DNA from: Klebsiella pneumoniae
GTDB taxonomy: Bacteria; Pseudomonadota; Gammaproteobacteria; Enterobacterales; Enterobacteriaceae
Assembly: GCF_000742135.1 (NCBI RefSeq)
Contig: NZ_KN046818.1
Location: forward strand, 3,353,447-3,417,446
DNA: 64,000 bases
Reading direction: 5' to 3'
In this document: in pieces, positions 1-11,255 of the stretch
Numbering within the stretch: position 1 is the stretch's first letter
Layout: the number at the start of each line of letters is the position of its first letter
Position numbers and translations under genes: made by a program
The notes under the pieces: model-generated
Told to the model about the DNA's origin: nothing
Seen by the model: the letters and a program-made list of their open reading frames with translations, nothing else
The model's database searches: none

Positions 1-461
1 TCGCGCCGGTAATCCCACTCCTGGCCGACGGCGATGCGGTAGCGGCCGTCGGCGGTGGTTAACCACAGGAAACGCCACTCGTCATCGTCGTCACGCAGAT
101 AGCCATCGCTGAATCCCTCGCGCTGCGAATTCCACTGAATATCCTCTCCGTTCTCGCCGTCATTAAGCACCATTTTGCCGTCGCGGGTGAAGATGGCGAA
201 CGCCAGCGCGTCGTCGTCGATGTGCCCGTGGCGTACCTTTTTCTTTTCCCCGAGCAAGGCGGGCGGGGCGCGCAGTTCATCGAAATGCATGACGCTCAGG
301 CGGCGAGCGAACAGCAGCTGCTGGGTATCGAACAGCTTATCCAGCTTTTTGCTGGTCTGCTGCCAGGCGATAACGCTGGCCATCCCCCAGGCGGCGGTGG
401 TCAGTACGGCAAACAGCAGCGTCAGGCGCAGGCGTAGGCTCAGGCGGGCAAGTCGTTTCAT
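1..461 (-). CDS. qseC: Sensor histidine kinase QseC, N-terminal part (runs off window)
   Basis: This is the inner-membrane sensor kinase of the QseBC two-component system. Only the first 153 or so codons are inside the window. The visible part starts [13 protein letters not shown], followed by a hydrophobic first membrane segment at about residues 12-32 and the start of the periplasmic sensor region. The catalytic HisKA/HATPase domains lie outside. The ATG at 461 overlaps the qseB stop by four bases (ATGA), so the two genes are translationally coupled with qseB first. The assignment rests on the N-terminal sequence and the pairing with qseB. In E. coli QseC phosphorylates and dephosphorylates QseB. 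Confidence 0.9.
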   Translation of the reverse strand, partial: MKRLARLSLRLRLTLLFAVLTTAAWGMASVIAWQQTSKKLDKLFDTQQLLFARRLSVMHFDELRAPPALLGEKKKVRHGHIDDDALAFAIFTRDGKMVLNDGENGEDIQWNSQREGFSDGYLRDDDDEWRFLWLTTADGRYRIAVGQEWDYRR

Positions 462-1117
462 GCGTCACCCAGGGTATAGCCGATGCCGTGGACGGTACGG
501 ATAAAGTCGCTGCCGAGCTTGCGGCGCAGATGATGGACGTGAACTTCCACGGCGTTGCTGGAGACCTCGTCGTCCCAGGTGTAGAGCTTTTCCTCGATAA
601 GCTTACGCGGCAATACGCGCCCGGCGTTGCGCATAAGCAGTTCCAGCAGGGCGAACTCCTTCGGCTTCAGCGCCAGGCTTTCGCCGTCGAGGCTGGCGGT
701 TAAGCGGTTCGGATCGAGGATCACCTTGCCGTGGCGCAGTTCGCTGCTGCTCTGGCCGTGCGCGCGGCGGATCAACGCTTCGAGGCGCGCTGCCACCTCA
801 ATCAGGGCGAAAGGTTTGCACAGGTAGTCATCGGCGCCCAGGCGCAGGCCCTCCACCCGCTGGCTGAGGGCATCGCGGGCGGTGAGGATCAACACCGGCT
901 CATGGCGGCCTTTATCGCGCCATTCGCGCAGAATATCGAGGCCATCGATGCCGGGTAGGGTGAGGTCAAGGATTGCGGCGTCGTAGGGGGCGCTGTATAA
1001 GGCATTTTTGCCCTCCAGCCCGGCGGTAAACCAGTCAATGCTAAAGCCCATTTTGCTCAGCCCGGCTTTGATGCCGTCGCCGATAAGCTTGTCATCTTCC
1101 ACCAGTAATATGCGCAT
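458..1117 (-). CDS. qseB: Response regulator QseB (OmpR family)
   Basis: A 219-residue OmpR-type response regulator. The receiver domain (about 1-115) has the acidic pair ED at residues 7-8, the phospho-acceptor aspartate in AILDLTLPG (about 51) and the switch lysine in LCKPF (about 101). The C-terminal winged-helix DNA-binding domain (about 125-217) ends with the usual [22 protein letters not shown]. Length matches E. coli QseB. It is the first gene of the qseBC operon and is divergent from ygiW across a 150-base gap that probably holds both promoters; QseB is known to act on that shared region in E. coli and Salmonella. Confidence 0.95.
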   Translation of the reverse strand: MRILLVEDDKLIGDGIKAGLSKMGFSIDWFTAGLEGKNALYSAPYDAAILDLTLPGIDGLDILREWRDKGRHEPVLILTARDALSQRVEGLRLGADDYLCKPFALIEVAARLEALIRRAHGQSSSELRHGKVILDPNRLTASLDGESLALKPKEFALLELLMRNAGRVLPRKLIEEKLYTWDDEVSSNAVEVHVHHLRRKLGSDFIRTVHGIGYTLGDA

Positions 1118-1267
1118 GTTTCCCTCCGACGATCCCGTTTCTTTGCGCAGTAAACCGCGTTGAAGCGGGTGATGTACAGCATTAAAATTTCTTTTTTCCG
1201 CTTAAGAAGTCGTTAAGTTTTGTCGGGCGTAATAGGAGCCATACCAACACAAAAGGGAGAATATAAG

Positions 1268-1663
1268 ATGAAAAAAATTGCTGCGATGACCGCGATTATT
1301 GCTTTGGTTTCCATGCCGGTACTGGCCGCCGGGCAGGGAGGATTCACCGGACCGTCTACTACCACTACCACCCAGGCTGGCGGCTTCACCGGGCCGAGCG
1401 GCGCGGTGACCACCGTGGCGAACGCCAAGTCGCTGCGTGATGACACCTGGGTGACCCTGCGCGGTAAAATCGTCGAGCGCATCTCTGATGACCTGTATAA
1501 ATTCCAGGATGCTTCCGGGGTGATCAATGTCGATATCGACCACAAGCGCTGGAACGGCGTGACCGTCGGCCCGCAGGACACAGTAGAAATTCAGGGGGAA
1601 GTCGATAAGGACTGGAACTCGGTAGAAATCGACGTTAAACAGATCCGTAAAATCGCGCCATAA
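1268..1663 (+). CDS. ygiW: Periplasmic BOF/OB-fold protein YgiW (VisP)
   Basis: The 131-residue product has a clear Sec signal peptide (MKKIAAMTAIIALVSMPVLAA, cleavage after about residue 20-21). A low-complexity stretch with two GGFTGPS repeats and a run of threonines follows, then a BOF-type OB-fold domain from about residue 55 to the end. The ATG at 1268 follows a GGGAG ribosome-binding site; a longer upstream frame would put the signal peptide inside the protein and is not used. The family (YgiW/VisP, YdeI) is periplasmic and linked to stress resistance and virulence in Salmonella. It is divergent from qseB. Confidence 0.9.
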   Translation: MKKIAAMTAIIALVSMPVLAAGQGGFTGPSTTTTTQAGGFTGPSGAVTTVANAKSLRDDTWVTLRGKIVERISDDLYKFQDASGVINVDIDHKRWNGVTVGPQDTVEIQGEVDKDWNSVEIDVKQIRKIAP

Positions 1664-1740
1664 GTCTCCGTCGGATAAGCGCAAGATCGGTCAGGAATCG
1701 CGATCCTCGCTCTGTCAGAGTATGTCGCGAGGAGGAGACG

Positions 1741-2610
1741 ATGAACGATATTAAGGCCAGCCCGGCGTATGTCGGGCGCTTCCAGCGCGTCTGTAGGTAC
1801 ATTGCGCGCCATCTTGATGAGCCGCTGTCGCTGGAGACGCTGAGCGCGATAGCGCACAGTTCGCCTTACCATTTTCACCGGCAATTTAGCGCCTATACCG
1901 GCATTCCATTGTACCGGTATATTCAGTGGTTGCGTCTGCGACGCGCCTGTTGGCGCCTGGCGTTCAACCCCCGCGATAAAGTCATCGATATTGCCCTTGA
2001 TGCCGGATTTCAGAATGCGGAGTCGTTCAGTCGTGCCTTCCGTACCGCGTTTGACCAAAGCCCGACCCAATTCCGTCAACAACCGGACTGGGCCGAGTGG
2101 CATCGACGCGTACCGAAACATACGCTACAGGAGCAAACGTCGATGGACGTCAACATTATTTCGTGCCCCTCCACCCGGATAGCCGTACTGCAACATCGCG
2201 GTAGCCCGGACCTTGTCAACGCCACCGCCGCGCGTTTTATCGCCTGGCGTAAGACGAGCGGACTATCGCCCGTCGCCACCAGCGATACCTGGGGGATCGC
2301 CTGGGACGATCCGCAGACCACCCCGCAGGAGGCATTTCGTTTTGATATCTGCGGTACGGTCGATCGGCCGGTTGGTGAAAACGCCTTTGGCGTGATTAAC
2401 GGCGAAATCCCCGGCGGACGCTGCGCCGTCGTGCGCCATCACGGCTCGCTGGACACGCTGGCGAACAGCGTTTGGTTTCTCTATCGCGACTGGTTACCCG
2501 CTTCAGGCGAGACGTTACGGGATTTTCCGGTGTACTTCCGTTACCTCAATTTTGTCCATGAGGTGGCTGAGCATGAACTGCAAACCGATATTTATCTGCC
2601 GCTGGCCTGA
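1741..2610 (+). CDS. AraC-family regulator with C-terminal GyrI-like effector domain
   Basis: A 289-residue protein of the Rob/SoxS-like architecture. Two AraC helix-turn-helix motifs occupy about residues 10-115, including AHSSPYHFHRQFSAYTGIPLYRYIQWLRLRRA and a second helix around AGFQNAESFSRAFRTAFDQSPTQFR. A GyrI-like (SbmC) small-molecule-binding domain lies at about 135-289. A GGAGGAG site directly precedes the ATG. E. coli has ygiV, a GyrI-only protein, at this place; here the gene carries an added DNA-binding half. The ligand is not deducible. Such fusions are usually multidrug or stress regulators, but that role is inference. Confidence 0.85.
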   Translation: MNDIKASPAYVGRFQRVCRYIARHLDEPLSLETLSAIAHSSPYHFHRQFSAYTGIPLYRYIQWLRLRRACWRLAFNPRDKVIDIALDAGFQNAESFSRAFRTAFDQSPTQFRQQPDWAEWHRRVPKHTLQEQTSMDVNIISCPSTRIAVLQHRGSPDLVNATAARFIAWRKTSGLSPVATSDTWGIAWDDPQTTPQEAFRFDICGTVDRPVGENAFGVINGEIPGGRCAVVRHHGSLDTLANSVWFLYRDWLPASGETLRDFPVYFRYLNFVHEVAEHELQTDIYLPLA

Positions 2611-2731
2611 TTAAGCGTGACGGAATCCTCAGCCGATCTCACGGCCTGTGACTCAGGGCGTGAGATCGGGTATTATCGCGGGTAGTTTTGCCGTCCGAAC
2701 GGTCGGTACCCAGATTGAGGATCCACGATTA

Positions 2732-4990
2732 ATGAGCGATATGGCAGAGCGCCTTGCGCTGCATGAATTTACGGAAAATGCTTACCTGAACTACTCCATG
2801 TACGTGATCATGGACAGGGCATTACCGTTTATTGGCGATGGCTTAAAACCGGTCCAGCGTCGCATCGTCTATGCGATGTCCGAGCTGGGGCTGAACGCCA
2901 GCGCGAAATTCAAAAAGTCCGCCCGCACCGTCGGCGACGTGTTGGGTAAATATCACCCGCACGGCGACAGCGCCTGCTATGAAGCGATGGTGCTGATGGC
3001 GCAGCCGTTCTCTTACCGCTATCCGCTGGTGGATGGTCAGGGAAACTGGGGGGCGCCGGACGATCCCAAATCTTTCGCCGCCATGCGTTACACCGAATCC
3101 CGCCTGTCGAAGTATGCCGAGCTGCTGCTCAGCGAGCTGGGGCAGGGGACGGTCGACTGGGTGCCAAACTTTGACGGCACGCTGCAGGAGCCGAAAATGC
3201 TGCCAGCGCGTCTGCCGAACATCCTGCTGAACGGCACCACCGGCATCGCGGTAGGCATGGCGACCGATATTCCTCCGCACAACCTGCGGGAAGTGGCCAA
3301 AGCGGCGATTACGCTGATTGAGCAGCCGAAAACCACCCTCGACGAACTGCTGGATATCGTACAGGGGCCGGATTTCCCGACCGAGGCGGAGATCATCACC
3401 TCGCGGGCGGAAATTCGCAAAATCTACCAGAACGGGCGCGGCTCAGTGCGCATGCGCGCGGTGTGGAGTAAAGAGGACGGCGCGGTGGTGATCAGTGCGC
3501 TGCCGCATCAGGTCTCTGGCGCCAAAGTGCTGGAGCAGATTGCGGCGCAGATGCGCAATAAAAAGCTGCCGATGGTTGACGATCTGCGCGACGAATCGGA
3601 CCACGAAAACCCGACCCGTCTGGTGATTGTCCCGCGCTCCAACCGGGTGGATATGGAACAGGTGATGAACCACCTGTTCGCCACCACCGATCTGGAGAAG
3701 AGCTACCGCATCAACCTCAATATGATCGGCCTTGACGGCCGCCCGGCGGTGAAAAACCTGCTGGAGATCCTCAGCGAGTGGCTGGTGTTCCGTCGCGATA
3801 CCGTGCGTCGCCGTCTAAACCATCGGTTAGAGAAAGTGCTGAAGCGCCTGCATATCCTCGAAGGTTTGCTGGTGGCGTTTCTTAATATCGATGAAGTGAT
3901 TGAGATCATCCGCACTGAAGATGAACCGAAGCCGGCCCTGATGTCGCGCTTTGGCATCAGCGAAACCCAGGCGGAAGCGATTCTGGAATTAAAACTGCGC
4001 CACCTCGCCAAACTGGAAGAGATGAAGATCCGCGGCGAGCAGAGCGAGCTGGAAAAAGAGCGCGACCAGCTGCAGGCGATTCTGGCGTCTGAACGTAAGA
4101 TGAACAACCTGCTGAAAAAAGAGCTGCAGGCCGATGCCGATGCCTTCGGCGACGACCGTCGCTCGCCGCTTCACGAGCGTGAAGAAGCGAAAGCGATGAG
4201 CGAACATGACATGCTGCCGTCTGAGCCGGTGACTATCGTTCTGTCGCAGATGGGCTGGGTGCGCAGCGCCAAAGGACACGACATTGACGCCCAGGGCTTG
4301 AGCTATAAGGCGGGCGACAGCTGGAAAGCCTCGGCGAAGGGCAAGAGCAACCAGCCGGTGGTGTTTATCGATACCACCGGACGCAGCTATGCCATCGATC
4401 CGATTACTCTGCCTTCCGCACGTGGCCAGGGTGAACCGCTTACCGGCAAACTGACCCTGCCGCCGGGCGCGACCGTGGAGCATATGCTAATGGAAAGCGA
4501 CGATCAGAAACTGCTGATGGCTTCCGACGCGGGCTACGGTTTCGTCTGTACCTTCAACGATCTGGTGGCGCGCAACCGTGCCGGTAAAGCGCTAATCACC
4601 CTGCCTGACAACGCGCACGTGATGCCGCCGCTGGTGATTGAGGATGAGTCCGATATGCTGCTGGCCATCACCGCCGCCGGGCGGATGCTGATGTTCCCGG
4701 TCAGCGATCTGCCGCAGCTGTCGAAAGGCAAGGGCAACAAAATTATCAGCATTCCGGCGGCGGAAGCCGCAGCCGGCCAGGACGGTCTGGCACATCTGTT
4801 TGTTCTGCCGCCGCAGAGTACGCTGACCATTCACGTCGGCAAACGGAAGATCAAACTGCGTCCGGAAGAGCTGCAAAAAGTCACCGGCGAGCGCGGCCGC
4901 CGCGGTTCGCTGATGCGCGGGCTGCAGAAAATTGACCGCGTGGAAATTGACTCGCCGCGTCGTGCCGCGGCAGGCGATAGCGAAGAGTAA
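2732..4990 (+). CDS. parC: DNA topoisomerase IV subunit A
   Basis: ParC is the DNA-cleaving subunit of topoisomerase IV, which separates daughter chromosomes with ParE. The start chosen is the ATG at 2732 ([18 protein letters not shown]), giving 752 residues, the E. coli length; the open frame extends further upstream without family support. The catalytic tyrosine is Tyr120 (MRYTE). The quinolone-resistance region reads [12 protein letters not shown] with Ser80 and Glu84, the wild-type residues. The C-terminal beta-pinwheel DNA-wrapping domain covers about residues 490-740. It stands as a single gene between the AraC regulator and plsC. Confidence 0.97.
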   Translation: MSDMAERLALHEFTENAYLNYSMYVIMDRALPFIGDGLKPVQRRIVYAMSELGLNASAKFKKSARTVGDVLGKYHPHGDSACYEAMVLMAQPFSYRYPLVDGQGNWGAPDDPKSFAAMRYTESRLSKYAELLLSELGQGTVDWVPNFDGTLQEPKMLPARLPNILLNGTTGIAVGMATDIPPHNLREVAKAAITLIEQPKTTLDELLDIVQGPDFPTEAEIITSRAEIRKIYQNGRGSVRMRAVWSKEDGAVVISALPHQVSGAKVLEQIAAQMRNKKLPMVDDLRDESDHENPTRLVIVPRSNRVDMEQVMNHLFATTDLEKSYRINLNMIGLDGRPAVKNLLEILSEWLVFRRDTVRRRLNHRLEKVLKRLHILEGLLVAFLNIDEVIEIIRTEDEPKPALMSRFGISETQAEAILELKLRHLAKLEEMKIRGEQSELEKERDQLQAILASERKMNNLLKKELQADADAFGDDRRSPLHEREEAKAMSEHDMLPSEPVTIVLSQMGWVRSAKGHDIDAQGLSYKAGDSWKASAKGKSNQPVVFIDTTGRSYAIDPITLPSARGQGEPLTGKLTLPPGATVEHMLMESDDQKLLMASDAGYGFVCTFNDLVARNRAGKALITLPDNAHVMPPLVIEDESDMLLAITAAGRMLMFPVSDLPQLSKGKGNKIISIPAAEAAAGQDGLAHLFVLPPQSTLTIHVGKRKIKLRPEELQKVTGERGRRGSLMRGLQKIDRVEIDSPRRAAAGDSEE

Positions 4991-4993
4991 GCG

Positions 4994-5024
4994 CGTCTCC
5001 TCCCCTCTTTGACGGGAGGAGACG
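4994..5024. other. Perfect hairpin downstream of parC
   Basis: An 11-base perfect inverted repeat (CGTCTCCTCCC and GGGAGGAGACG) with a 9-base loop starts four bases after the parC stop. It is followed by A residues, not T residues, on the plus strand, so it is not a canonical intrinsic terminator. It may protect the 3' end of the mRNA. Confidence 0.5.
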
Positions 5025-5181
5025 AAAAAATGCCGCAAAATCGTTGTTTATTCAGGCGTTGCGATTAACAATGTCCATCATCAGGGACCCAGGAAGAACG
5101 GTCCCGGCCTGCGCAGAACTTGTGAGCCTGCCTTCTGCCAGCAGCGAATAATTCTAAGCGGTTTGGGTTTTAGAGGTAGCT

Positions 5182-5919
5182 ATGCTATTCATTTTTCGAG
5201 TAATTTTCGTGGTCATTTATTGCATCGTAGTGTGCGTACTTGGCTGTCTGTACTGCTTGTTCAGCCCACGTAATCCAAAACACGTTGCCACTTTCGGCCA
5301 TCTGTTTGGCCGTTTATCTCCGGTATTTGGCCTCAAGGTAGAGCTACGCAAACCCGCCGACGCGGAAAGCTATGGTAACGCGATCTACATCGCTAACCAC
5401 CAGAACAACTATGATATGGTGACGGCGTCGAATATCGTGCAGGCTCCGACGGTCACCGTAGGTAAAAAGAGCCTGCTGTGGATCCCGTTCTTTGGCCAAC
5501 TGTACTGGCTGACGGGCAATTTGCTGATTGACCGTAATAACCGAACCAAAGCGCACGGCACTATTGCCGAAGTCGTCAACGCTTTTAAAAAGCGTAAAAT
5601 TTCGTTCTGGATGTTCCCGGAAGGGACCCGTAGCCGCGGCCGCGGCCTGCTGCCGTTTAAAACCGGGGCTTTTCACGCGGCTATTGCCGCTGGGGTGCCG
5701 ATTATTCCGGTGTGTGTCTCGAATACATCGAATAAAATAAAGCTCAATCGCTGGAACAACGGTCTGGTGATTGTGGAAATGCTGCCGCCGGTAGATACCA
5801 CGCAGTTTGGTAAAGACAACGTGCGCGCGCTGGCGACGCATTGCCGCGAGCTGATGGCCGCCAAAATCGCTGATCTGGACAACGAAGTGGCCGAGCGCGA
5901 AGCGGCTGGAAAGCAATAA
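5182..5919 (+). CDS. plsC: 1-acyl-sn-glycerol-3-phosphate acyltransferase
   Basis: PlsC acylates lysophosphatidic acid to phosphatidic acid at the inner membrane, the second step of phospholipid synthesis. The 245-residue protein has an N-terminal membrane segment (about 3-27), the NHX4D catalytic motif as NHQNNYD (about 72-78), and the substrate-binding FPEGTRSRG motif (about 143-151). An AGAGGT site precedes the ATG. The 190 bases upstream carry a hairpin next to parC and no recognisable gene. Confidence 0.95.
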   Translation: MLFIFRVIFVVIYCIVVCVLGCLYCLFSPRNPKHVATFGHLFGRLSPVFGLKVELRKPADAESYGNAIYIANHQNNYDMVTASNIVQAPTVTVGKKSLLWIPFFGQLYWLTGNLLIDRNNRTKAHGTIAEVVNAFKKRKISFWMFPEGTRSRGRGLLPFKTGAFHAAIAAGVPIIPVCVSNTSNKIKLNRWNNGLVIVEMLPPVDTTQFGKDNVRALATHCRELMAAKIADLDNEVAEREAAGKQ

Positions 5920-6002
5920 GACAGGAAACGCCGCCAACGCGCGCGTATTGCTGGCGGGAAACGAATTCCCTTTTTCATTTGTCAGTATGTCATGGAGTTA
6001 AT

Positions 6003-7415
6003 ATGTCACTCAGTCGGCGTCAGTTTATTAAGGCTTCCGGCGTAGCGCTGTGCGCTGGCGCCGCGCCGCTGAAGGCCCATGCCGCCGGCCAGCAGCCTGC
6101 GCTGCCGGTTCCGCCGCTGCTGGAATCTCGTCGCGGCCAGCCGCTGTTTCTGACGCTGCAGCGTTCCCACTGGTCGTTTACCCCCGGCACCCGCGCCCCC
6201 GTCTGGGGGATCAATGGCCGCTATATGGGGCCGACGATCCGCGTCTGGAACGGAGACGACGTCAAGCTTATCTACAGCAACCGCCTGACGGAGAACGTGG
6301 CGATGACCATCCGCGGTCTGCAGGTGCCTGGCCCGCTGATTGGCGGCGCGGCGCGCATGATGTCGCCGAACGCCGACTGGGCGCCGGTGCTGCCTATCCG
6401 CCAGAGCGCGGCGACGCTGTGGTATCAGGCCAACACGCCGAACCGGATGGCGAAACAGGTTTACAACGGTCTGGCGGGCATGTGGCTGGTGGAAGACGAG
6501 GTCAGCAAGAACCTGCCGATCCCTAACCACTATGGCGTCGATGACTTCCCGGTGATTATTCAGGATAAACGGCTGGATAACTTCGGCACGCCGGAATATA
6601 GCGAACCGGGCAGCGGCGGCTTTGTGGGCGACACGCTGCTGGTTAACGGCGTGCAGAGCCCGTATGTTGAAGTGTCGCGCGGCTGGGTGCGCCTGCGCCT
6701 GCTGAACGCTTCCAACTCCCGGCGCTATCAGCTGCAGATGAGCGATGGCCGACTGCTGCATGTGATTTCCGGCGATCAGGGATTCCTGCCGGCGCCGGTT
6801 TCGCTCAAGCAGCTATCGCTGGCCCCGGGGGAGCGGCGTGAAATTCTGGTCGATATGACTAACGGCGATGAAGTATCCATTACCTGCGGCGAAGCGGCGA
6901 GCATCGTCGACCGTATCCGCGGTTTTTTTGAACCGTCAAGCATCCTGGTCTCCACGCTGGTGCTGACGCTGCGTCCGACCGGGCTGCTGCCGCTGGTGAC
7001 CGACAGTCTGCCGGTGCGCCTGCTGCCGACCGAGCTGCTCTCCGGTACGCCGATCCGCAGCCGGGATATCACCCTTGGCGACGATCCGGGCATCAACGGC
7101 CAGCTGTGGGATCCGCAGCGTATCGATATCACGGCGCAGCAGGGGACCTGGGAGCGCTGGACGGTGCGCGCCGACCGCCCGCAGTCGTTCCATATTGAAG
7201 GGGTGATGTTCCAGATCCGTAATGTCAACGGCTCGTCTCCTTTCCCGGAAGATCGCGGCTGGAAGGACACCGTGTGGGTCGACGGGCAGGTTGAGCTGCT
7301 GGTCTATTACGCTCAACCGTCGTGGCCGCACTTCCCGTTCCAGTATCTGAGTCAGACGCTGGAGCTTGCCGATCGCGGCTCGATCGGCCAGATGCTGGTG
7401 AATCCCGCGCCGTAA
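6003..7415 (+). CDS. ftsP: Cell division protein FtsP (SufI), Tat-exported multicopper-oxidase fold
   Basis: A 470-residue periplasmic protein that stabilises the divisome under stress. The N-terminus MSLSRRQFIKASGVALCAGAA carries the twin-arginine SRRQFIK signal. The rest is three cupredoxin-like domains as in multicopper oxidases, but the usual copper-ligand HXH clusters are not evident, as known for SufI. The ATG at 6003 gives the E. coli length; an upstream start would bury the Tat signal. It follows plsC at 83 bases, the same order as in E. coli. Confidence 0.93.
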   Translation: MSLSRRQFIKASGVALCAGAAPLKAHAAGQQPALPVPPLLESRRGQPLFLTLQRSHWSFTPGTRAPVWGINGRYMGPTIRVWNGDDVKLIYSNRLTENVAMTIRGLQVPGPLIGGAARMMSPNADWAPVLPIRQSAATLWYQANTPNRMAKQVYNGLAGMWLVEDEVSKNLPIPNHYGVDDFPVIIQDKRLDNFGTPEYSEPGSGGFVGDTLLVNGVQSPYVEVSRGWVRLRLLNASNSRRYQLQMSDGRLLHVISGDQGFLPAPVSLKQLSLAPGERREILVDMTNGDEVSITCGEAASIVDRIRGFFEPSSILVSTLVLTLRPTGLLPLVTDSLPVRLLPTELLSGTPIRSRDITLGDDPGINGQLWDPQRIDITAQQGTWERWTVRADRPQSFHIEGVMFQIRNVNGSSPFPEDRGWKDTVWVDGQVELLVYYAQPSWPHFPFQYLSQTLELADRGSIGQMLVNPAP

Positions 7416-7538
7416 CCTCTTTGACCCTGGCCGGCGCACGGTCAGGGTTTGAGAAAATCCTCCTTCATTTCCACTATCATTCCGGCTTATAATCCACGCC
7501 CTTTTGGTTATTTTTTTATCATTTTCCCCGGAAGCAAT

Positions 7539-9722
7539 ATGAGCGCAATATCCCTGATCCAACCGGATCGTGACCTTTTTTCCTGGCCGCAATACTGGGC
7601 TGCCTGTTTTGGCCCTGCGCCTTTTTTACCGATGTCGCGTGAAGAGATGGATCAACTTGGCTGGGATAGCTGCGACATTATTCTGGTTACCGGCGACGCC
7701 TATGTCGACCACCCGAGCTTCGGGATGGCTATCTGCGGCCGCATGCTGGAAGCGCAGGGTTTCCGGGTTGGGATCATCTCCCAGCCGGACTGGAACAGCA
7801 AAGACGACTTTATGCGTCTGGGAAAACCGAACCTGTTCTTCGGCGTGACCGCCGGCAACATGGACTCAATGATCAACCGTTACACCGCCGACCGTAAACT
7901 ACGTCATGACGATGCCTATACGGCGGGTAACGTGGCGGGCAAACGTCCGGACCGCGCTACCCTCGTCTATACCCAGCGCTGTAAAGAGGCGTGGAAAGAT
8001 GTGCCGGTGATCCTCGGCGGCATCGAAGCCAGCCTGCGTCGTACCGCCCACTATGATTACTGGTCCGACACCGTGCGCCGTTCGGTGCTGGTGGACTCCA
8101 AGGCCGATATGCTGATGTTCGGCAACGGCGAGCGTCCGCTGGTGGAAGTGGCTCATCGCCTGGCGATGGGCGAAACCATCGACCAGATCCGCGATGTGCG
8201 CAATACCGCCATCATGGTGAAAGAGGCGCTGCCGGGCTGGAGCGGCGTGGACTCCACCCGTCTGGATACGCCCGGTAAAATTGACCCCATCCCGCATCCG
8301 TACGGTGAAGATCTGCCGTGCGCCGATAACAAACCGGTCGCGCCGAAAAAACAGGAAGCGAAAAGCATTACTGTGCAACCGCCGCGGCCCAAACCGTGGG
8401 AAAAAACCTATGTGCTGCTGCCTTCCTTCGAGAAGGTGAAAGGCGATAAGGTCCTGTACGCTCACGCCTCGCGCATTTTGCACCACGAAACCAACCCCGG
8501 CTGCGCCCGGGCGCTGATGCAAAAGCACGGCGAGCGCTACATCTGGATCAACCCGCCGGCAATCCCGCTCTCCACCGAAGAGATGGACAGCGTCTTCGCG
8601 CTGCCGTACAAGCGGGTGCCGCATCCTTCCTATGGCGATGCGCGTATTCCGGCGTATGAGATGATCCGCTTCTCAATCAACATCATGCGCGGCTGCTTCG
8701 GCGGCTGTTCGTTCTGCTCGATCACCGAGCACGAAGGACGCATAATCCAGAGCCGTTCTGAGGATTCGATCATTAATGAGATCGAAGCCATTCGCGACAC
8801 CGTGCCCGGCTTTACCGGGGTGATCTCCGATCTCGGCGGGCCAACGGCCAACATGTATATGCTGCGCTGTAAATCGCCGCGCGCTGAGCAGACCTGCCGC
8901 CGTCTCTCCTGCGTCTATCCGGATATTTGCCCGCACATGGATACCAACCATGAGCCGACGATCAATCTTTATCGCCGCGCTCGCGAGCTGAAGGGCATCA
9001 AGAAGATCCTTATCGCCTCCGGGGTACGCTATGACATCGCGGTCGAAGATCCGCGCTATATCAAAGAGCTGGCGACCCACCACGTCGGCGGCTATCTGAA
9101 GATCGCCCCGGAGCATACCGAAGAGGGACCGCTGTCGAAGATGATGAAGCCGGGAATGGGCAGCTACGACCGCTTTAAAGAGCTGTTCGACACCTATTCG
9201 AAGCAGGCGGGTAAAGAGCAGTATCTGATCCCGTACTTTATCTCCGCTCATCCGGGGACCCGTGATGAAGATATGGTTAACCTGGCGCTGTGGCTGAAGA
9301 AGCATCGCTTCCGTCTCGACCAGGTGCAGAACTTCTATCCGTCGCCGCTGGCGAACTCGACCACCATGTATTACACCGGCAAGAACCCGCTGGGTAAAAT
9401 TGGTTATAAGAGCGAAGAGGTGGTGGTGCCGAAGGGCGATAAACAGCGCCGTCTGCACAAAGCGCTGCTCCGCTACCACGATCCGGCAAACTGGCCGCTG
9501 ATCCGTCAGGCGCTGGAGGCGATGGGCAAGAAGCACCTGATTGGCTCCCGCCGCGACTGCCTGGTGCCAGCGCCAACCCTGGACGAAATGCGTGAAGCGC
9601 GTCGCCAGAACCGCCATACTCGTCCGGCGCTGACCAAGCACACGCCGATCGCCCATCAGCGCCAGACGCCTGCCGCTGCGGGCGCGAAAAAACGCGTTAA
9701 GCCGAAGGCCGTATCACGCTAA
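7539..9722 (+). CDS. ygiQ: YgiQ family radical SAM protein
   Basis: A 727-residue protein of the UPF0313 radical-SAM family. The N-terminal region (about 1-330) is family specific. The radical-SAM core follows with the CX3CX2C cluster motif as [11 protein letters not shown] at about residues 384-394. The tail after about 690 is lysine- and arginine-rich. The ATG at 7539 matches the family start ([31 protein letters not shown] in its first part); the longer frame upstream is not conserved. The reaction is not established. It sits downstream of ftsP as in E. coli. Confidence 0.93.
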   Translation: MSAISLIQPDRDLFSWPQYWAACFGPAPFLPMSREEMDQLGWDSCDIILVTGDAYVDHPSFGMAICGRMLEAQGFRVGIISQPDWNSKDDFMRLGKPNLFFGVTAGNMDSMINRYTADRKLRHDDAYTAGNVAGKRPDRATLVYTQRCKEAWKDVPVILGGIEASLRRTAHYDYWSDTVRRSVLVDSKADMLMFGNGERPLVEVAHRLAMGETIDQIRDVRNTAIMVKEALPGWSGVDSTRLDTPGKIDPIPHPYGEDLPCADNKPVAPKKQEAKSITVQPPRPKPWEKTYVLLPSFEKVKGDKVLYAHASRILHHETNPGCARALMQKHGERYIWINPPAIPLSTEEMDSVFALPYKRVPHPSYGDARIPAYEMIRFSINIMRGCFGGCSFCSITEHEGRIIQSRSEDSIINEIEAIRDTVPGFTGVISDLGGPTANMYMLRCKSPRAEQTCRRLSCVYPDICPHMDTNHEPTINLYRRARELKGIKKILIASGVRYDIAVEDPRYIKELATHHVGGYLKIAPEHTEEGPLSKMMKPGMGSYDRFKELFDTYSKQAGKEQYLIPYFISAHPGTRDEDMVNLALWLKKHRFRLDQVQNFYPSPLANSTTMYYTGKNPLGKIGYKSEEVVVPKGDKQRRLHKALLRYHDPANWPLIRQALEAMGKKHLIGSRRDCLVPAPTLDEMREARRQNRHTRPALTKHTPIAHQRQTPAAAGAKKRVKPKAVSR

Positions 9723-9779
9723 GCGGCTGGCCCGGCGGGATCGCTCGCCGGGAACATCTGTGAAAAAAGGAGAGAGGTG

Positions 9780-10307
9780 ATGACGCCGGTCATCCTGTCG
9801 CGACAACAACTGGACCAGCTCTGGGAGATAGACCGCAGCGAAATTATCGATACGCTCTACCGTCTCGATAACGGTCAGCTGCGGGCTTATCGGGAATATT
9901 ATGACGTGCGTGGCTGGGACCCTCACGATCGTCAGGTTTATACTCCGATTCACGAGGCCTGTTACGATCGCGGCGGTATTTTTTTCGCCTTTTTTGACGA
10001 TGAGCAGATGATTGCCGCAGCGGCGCTGGATACGCTGCCTCGCGGCATGAATGGCGAGCTGCGCCAGCTATTATTCTTTTATGTAGGGGCGGGAAAGCGC
10101 GGCCAGGGCTGGGGGCGGCGACTGTTTCAGTATGCCCTGCACCAGCTGCCAGAAATGGGGGCGTCCGGCCTCTATATCTCGTCGATCCCCAACAAAAACA
10201 CCGTCGATTTTTATCTGGCTCAGGGATGTCGCTTAGCGGATAAGCCCGACCCGGCGCTGTTTGCGCTGGAGCCAGAGGATATTCATCTGGTCTGCGATCG
10301 CCTTTAA
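9780..10307 (+). CDS. GNAT family N-acetyltransferase, substrate unknown
   Basis: A 175-residue protein (176 if the GTG just upstream is used). The acetyl-CoA binding motif A is visible as [18 protein letters not shown] (about 98-115), followed by the motif B region [17 protein letters not shown] typical of GNAT enzymes. A GGAGAG site precedes GTG/ATG at 9777/9780; spacing fits ATG at 9780 slightly better. I do not recognise a specific family member, and the substrate cannot be read from the sequence. It lies between ygiQ and convergent dkgA. Confidence 0.8.
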
Positions 10308-10342
10308 CGCCGAGGCGCTAAAGGCGATGGCAAGAGAGAGCA

Positions 10343-11170
10343 TTATCCGCCGAACTGATCCGGGTCAGGACCGAGACGTTTACCCTGGTCCAGCTTCGCG
10401 ATCGCTCCCAGCTCATCTTTGTCGAGACGGAAGTCCCAGACGTCAAAGTTTTCCGCGATACGCGACGGCGTGACGGATTTCGGGATCACCACCAGACCGC
10501 TGTCGAGATGCCAGCGGATGACGATTTGCGCCGGCGTTTTGCCGTACTTATCGGCGAGCTGGTGGATGACTTTTTGATCGAAGACGCCTTCGCCGCCCTG
10601 GGCCAGCGGGCTCCAGGATTCGGTCTGGATCTTGTGGGTGGCGTTCCACGCGTGCAGCTGACGCTGCTGCATAAGTGGATGGAGTTCTATCTGATTGATC
10701 ACCGGGGCGACGCCGGTTTCATCAATCAGCTTCTGCAGATGCGGTACCTGGAAATTACACACGCCAATGCTTTTGGTCAGCCCCTGCTGCTGCAGCTCGA
10801 TCAGCGCCTGCCAGGCCTCGACGTAATGGCCGATAGCCGGTACCGGCCAGTGGATTAAATAGAGATCCACATAGTCCAGCTTCAGTTTGCTGAGGCTCTC
10901 TTTCAGCGCCTCGTGCGGCCGTTTTTGATCGTCGTTCCACAGCTTAGTGGTGATGAAGAGCTCATCGCGGTTGACGCCAGCGCTGTGCAGCGCATTGCCG
11001 ACGCCGGTCTCATTTTGGTACGCGGCGGCGGTGTCAAAAGAGCGATAACCGACTTCCAGCGCCTTATGAATGGCGGAGACGACTTCCTCGTTGCCAGCTT
11101 TCCACACGCCGAGACCCAGCTGCGGCATCAGGTTGCCGTCGTGCAGTTTTATAACGGTTGGATGTGTCAT
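10343..11170 (-). CDS. dkgA: 2,5-diketo-D-gluconate reductase A (aldo-keto reductase)
   Basis: A 275-residue NADPH-dependent aldo-keto reductase that reduces 2,5-diketo-gluconate and methylglyoxal in the cytosol. The (beta/alpha)8 family signatures are present: [14 protein letters not shown] with the catalytic Asp and Tyr (about 41-54), Lys in TTKLWNDD (about 74), His in LIHWPVP (about 107), and the C-terminal [10 protein letters not shown] cofactor site. It lies downstream of yqhD in the same direction, the known YqhC-activated pair, separated here by 145 bases holding a terminator-like hairpin. Confidence 0.95.
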
Positions 11171-11255
11171 GCCTTCCTCCTGTTAATGAACTCGGCGAAG
11201 CAGGATCCGCCGAGGGGTAGCATTAAGTCTGGACGAAATAGCTAAAAACGGTAGT

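Noticed and set aside
4994..5024. Intrinsic terminator of parC
   Set aside because: The stem is strong but is followed by A residues on the coding strand, so it was listed only as a hairpin.
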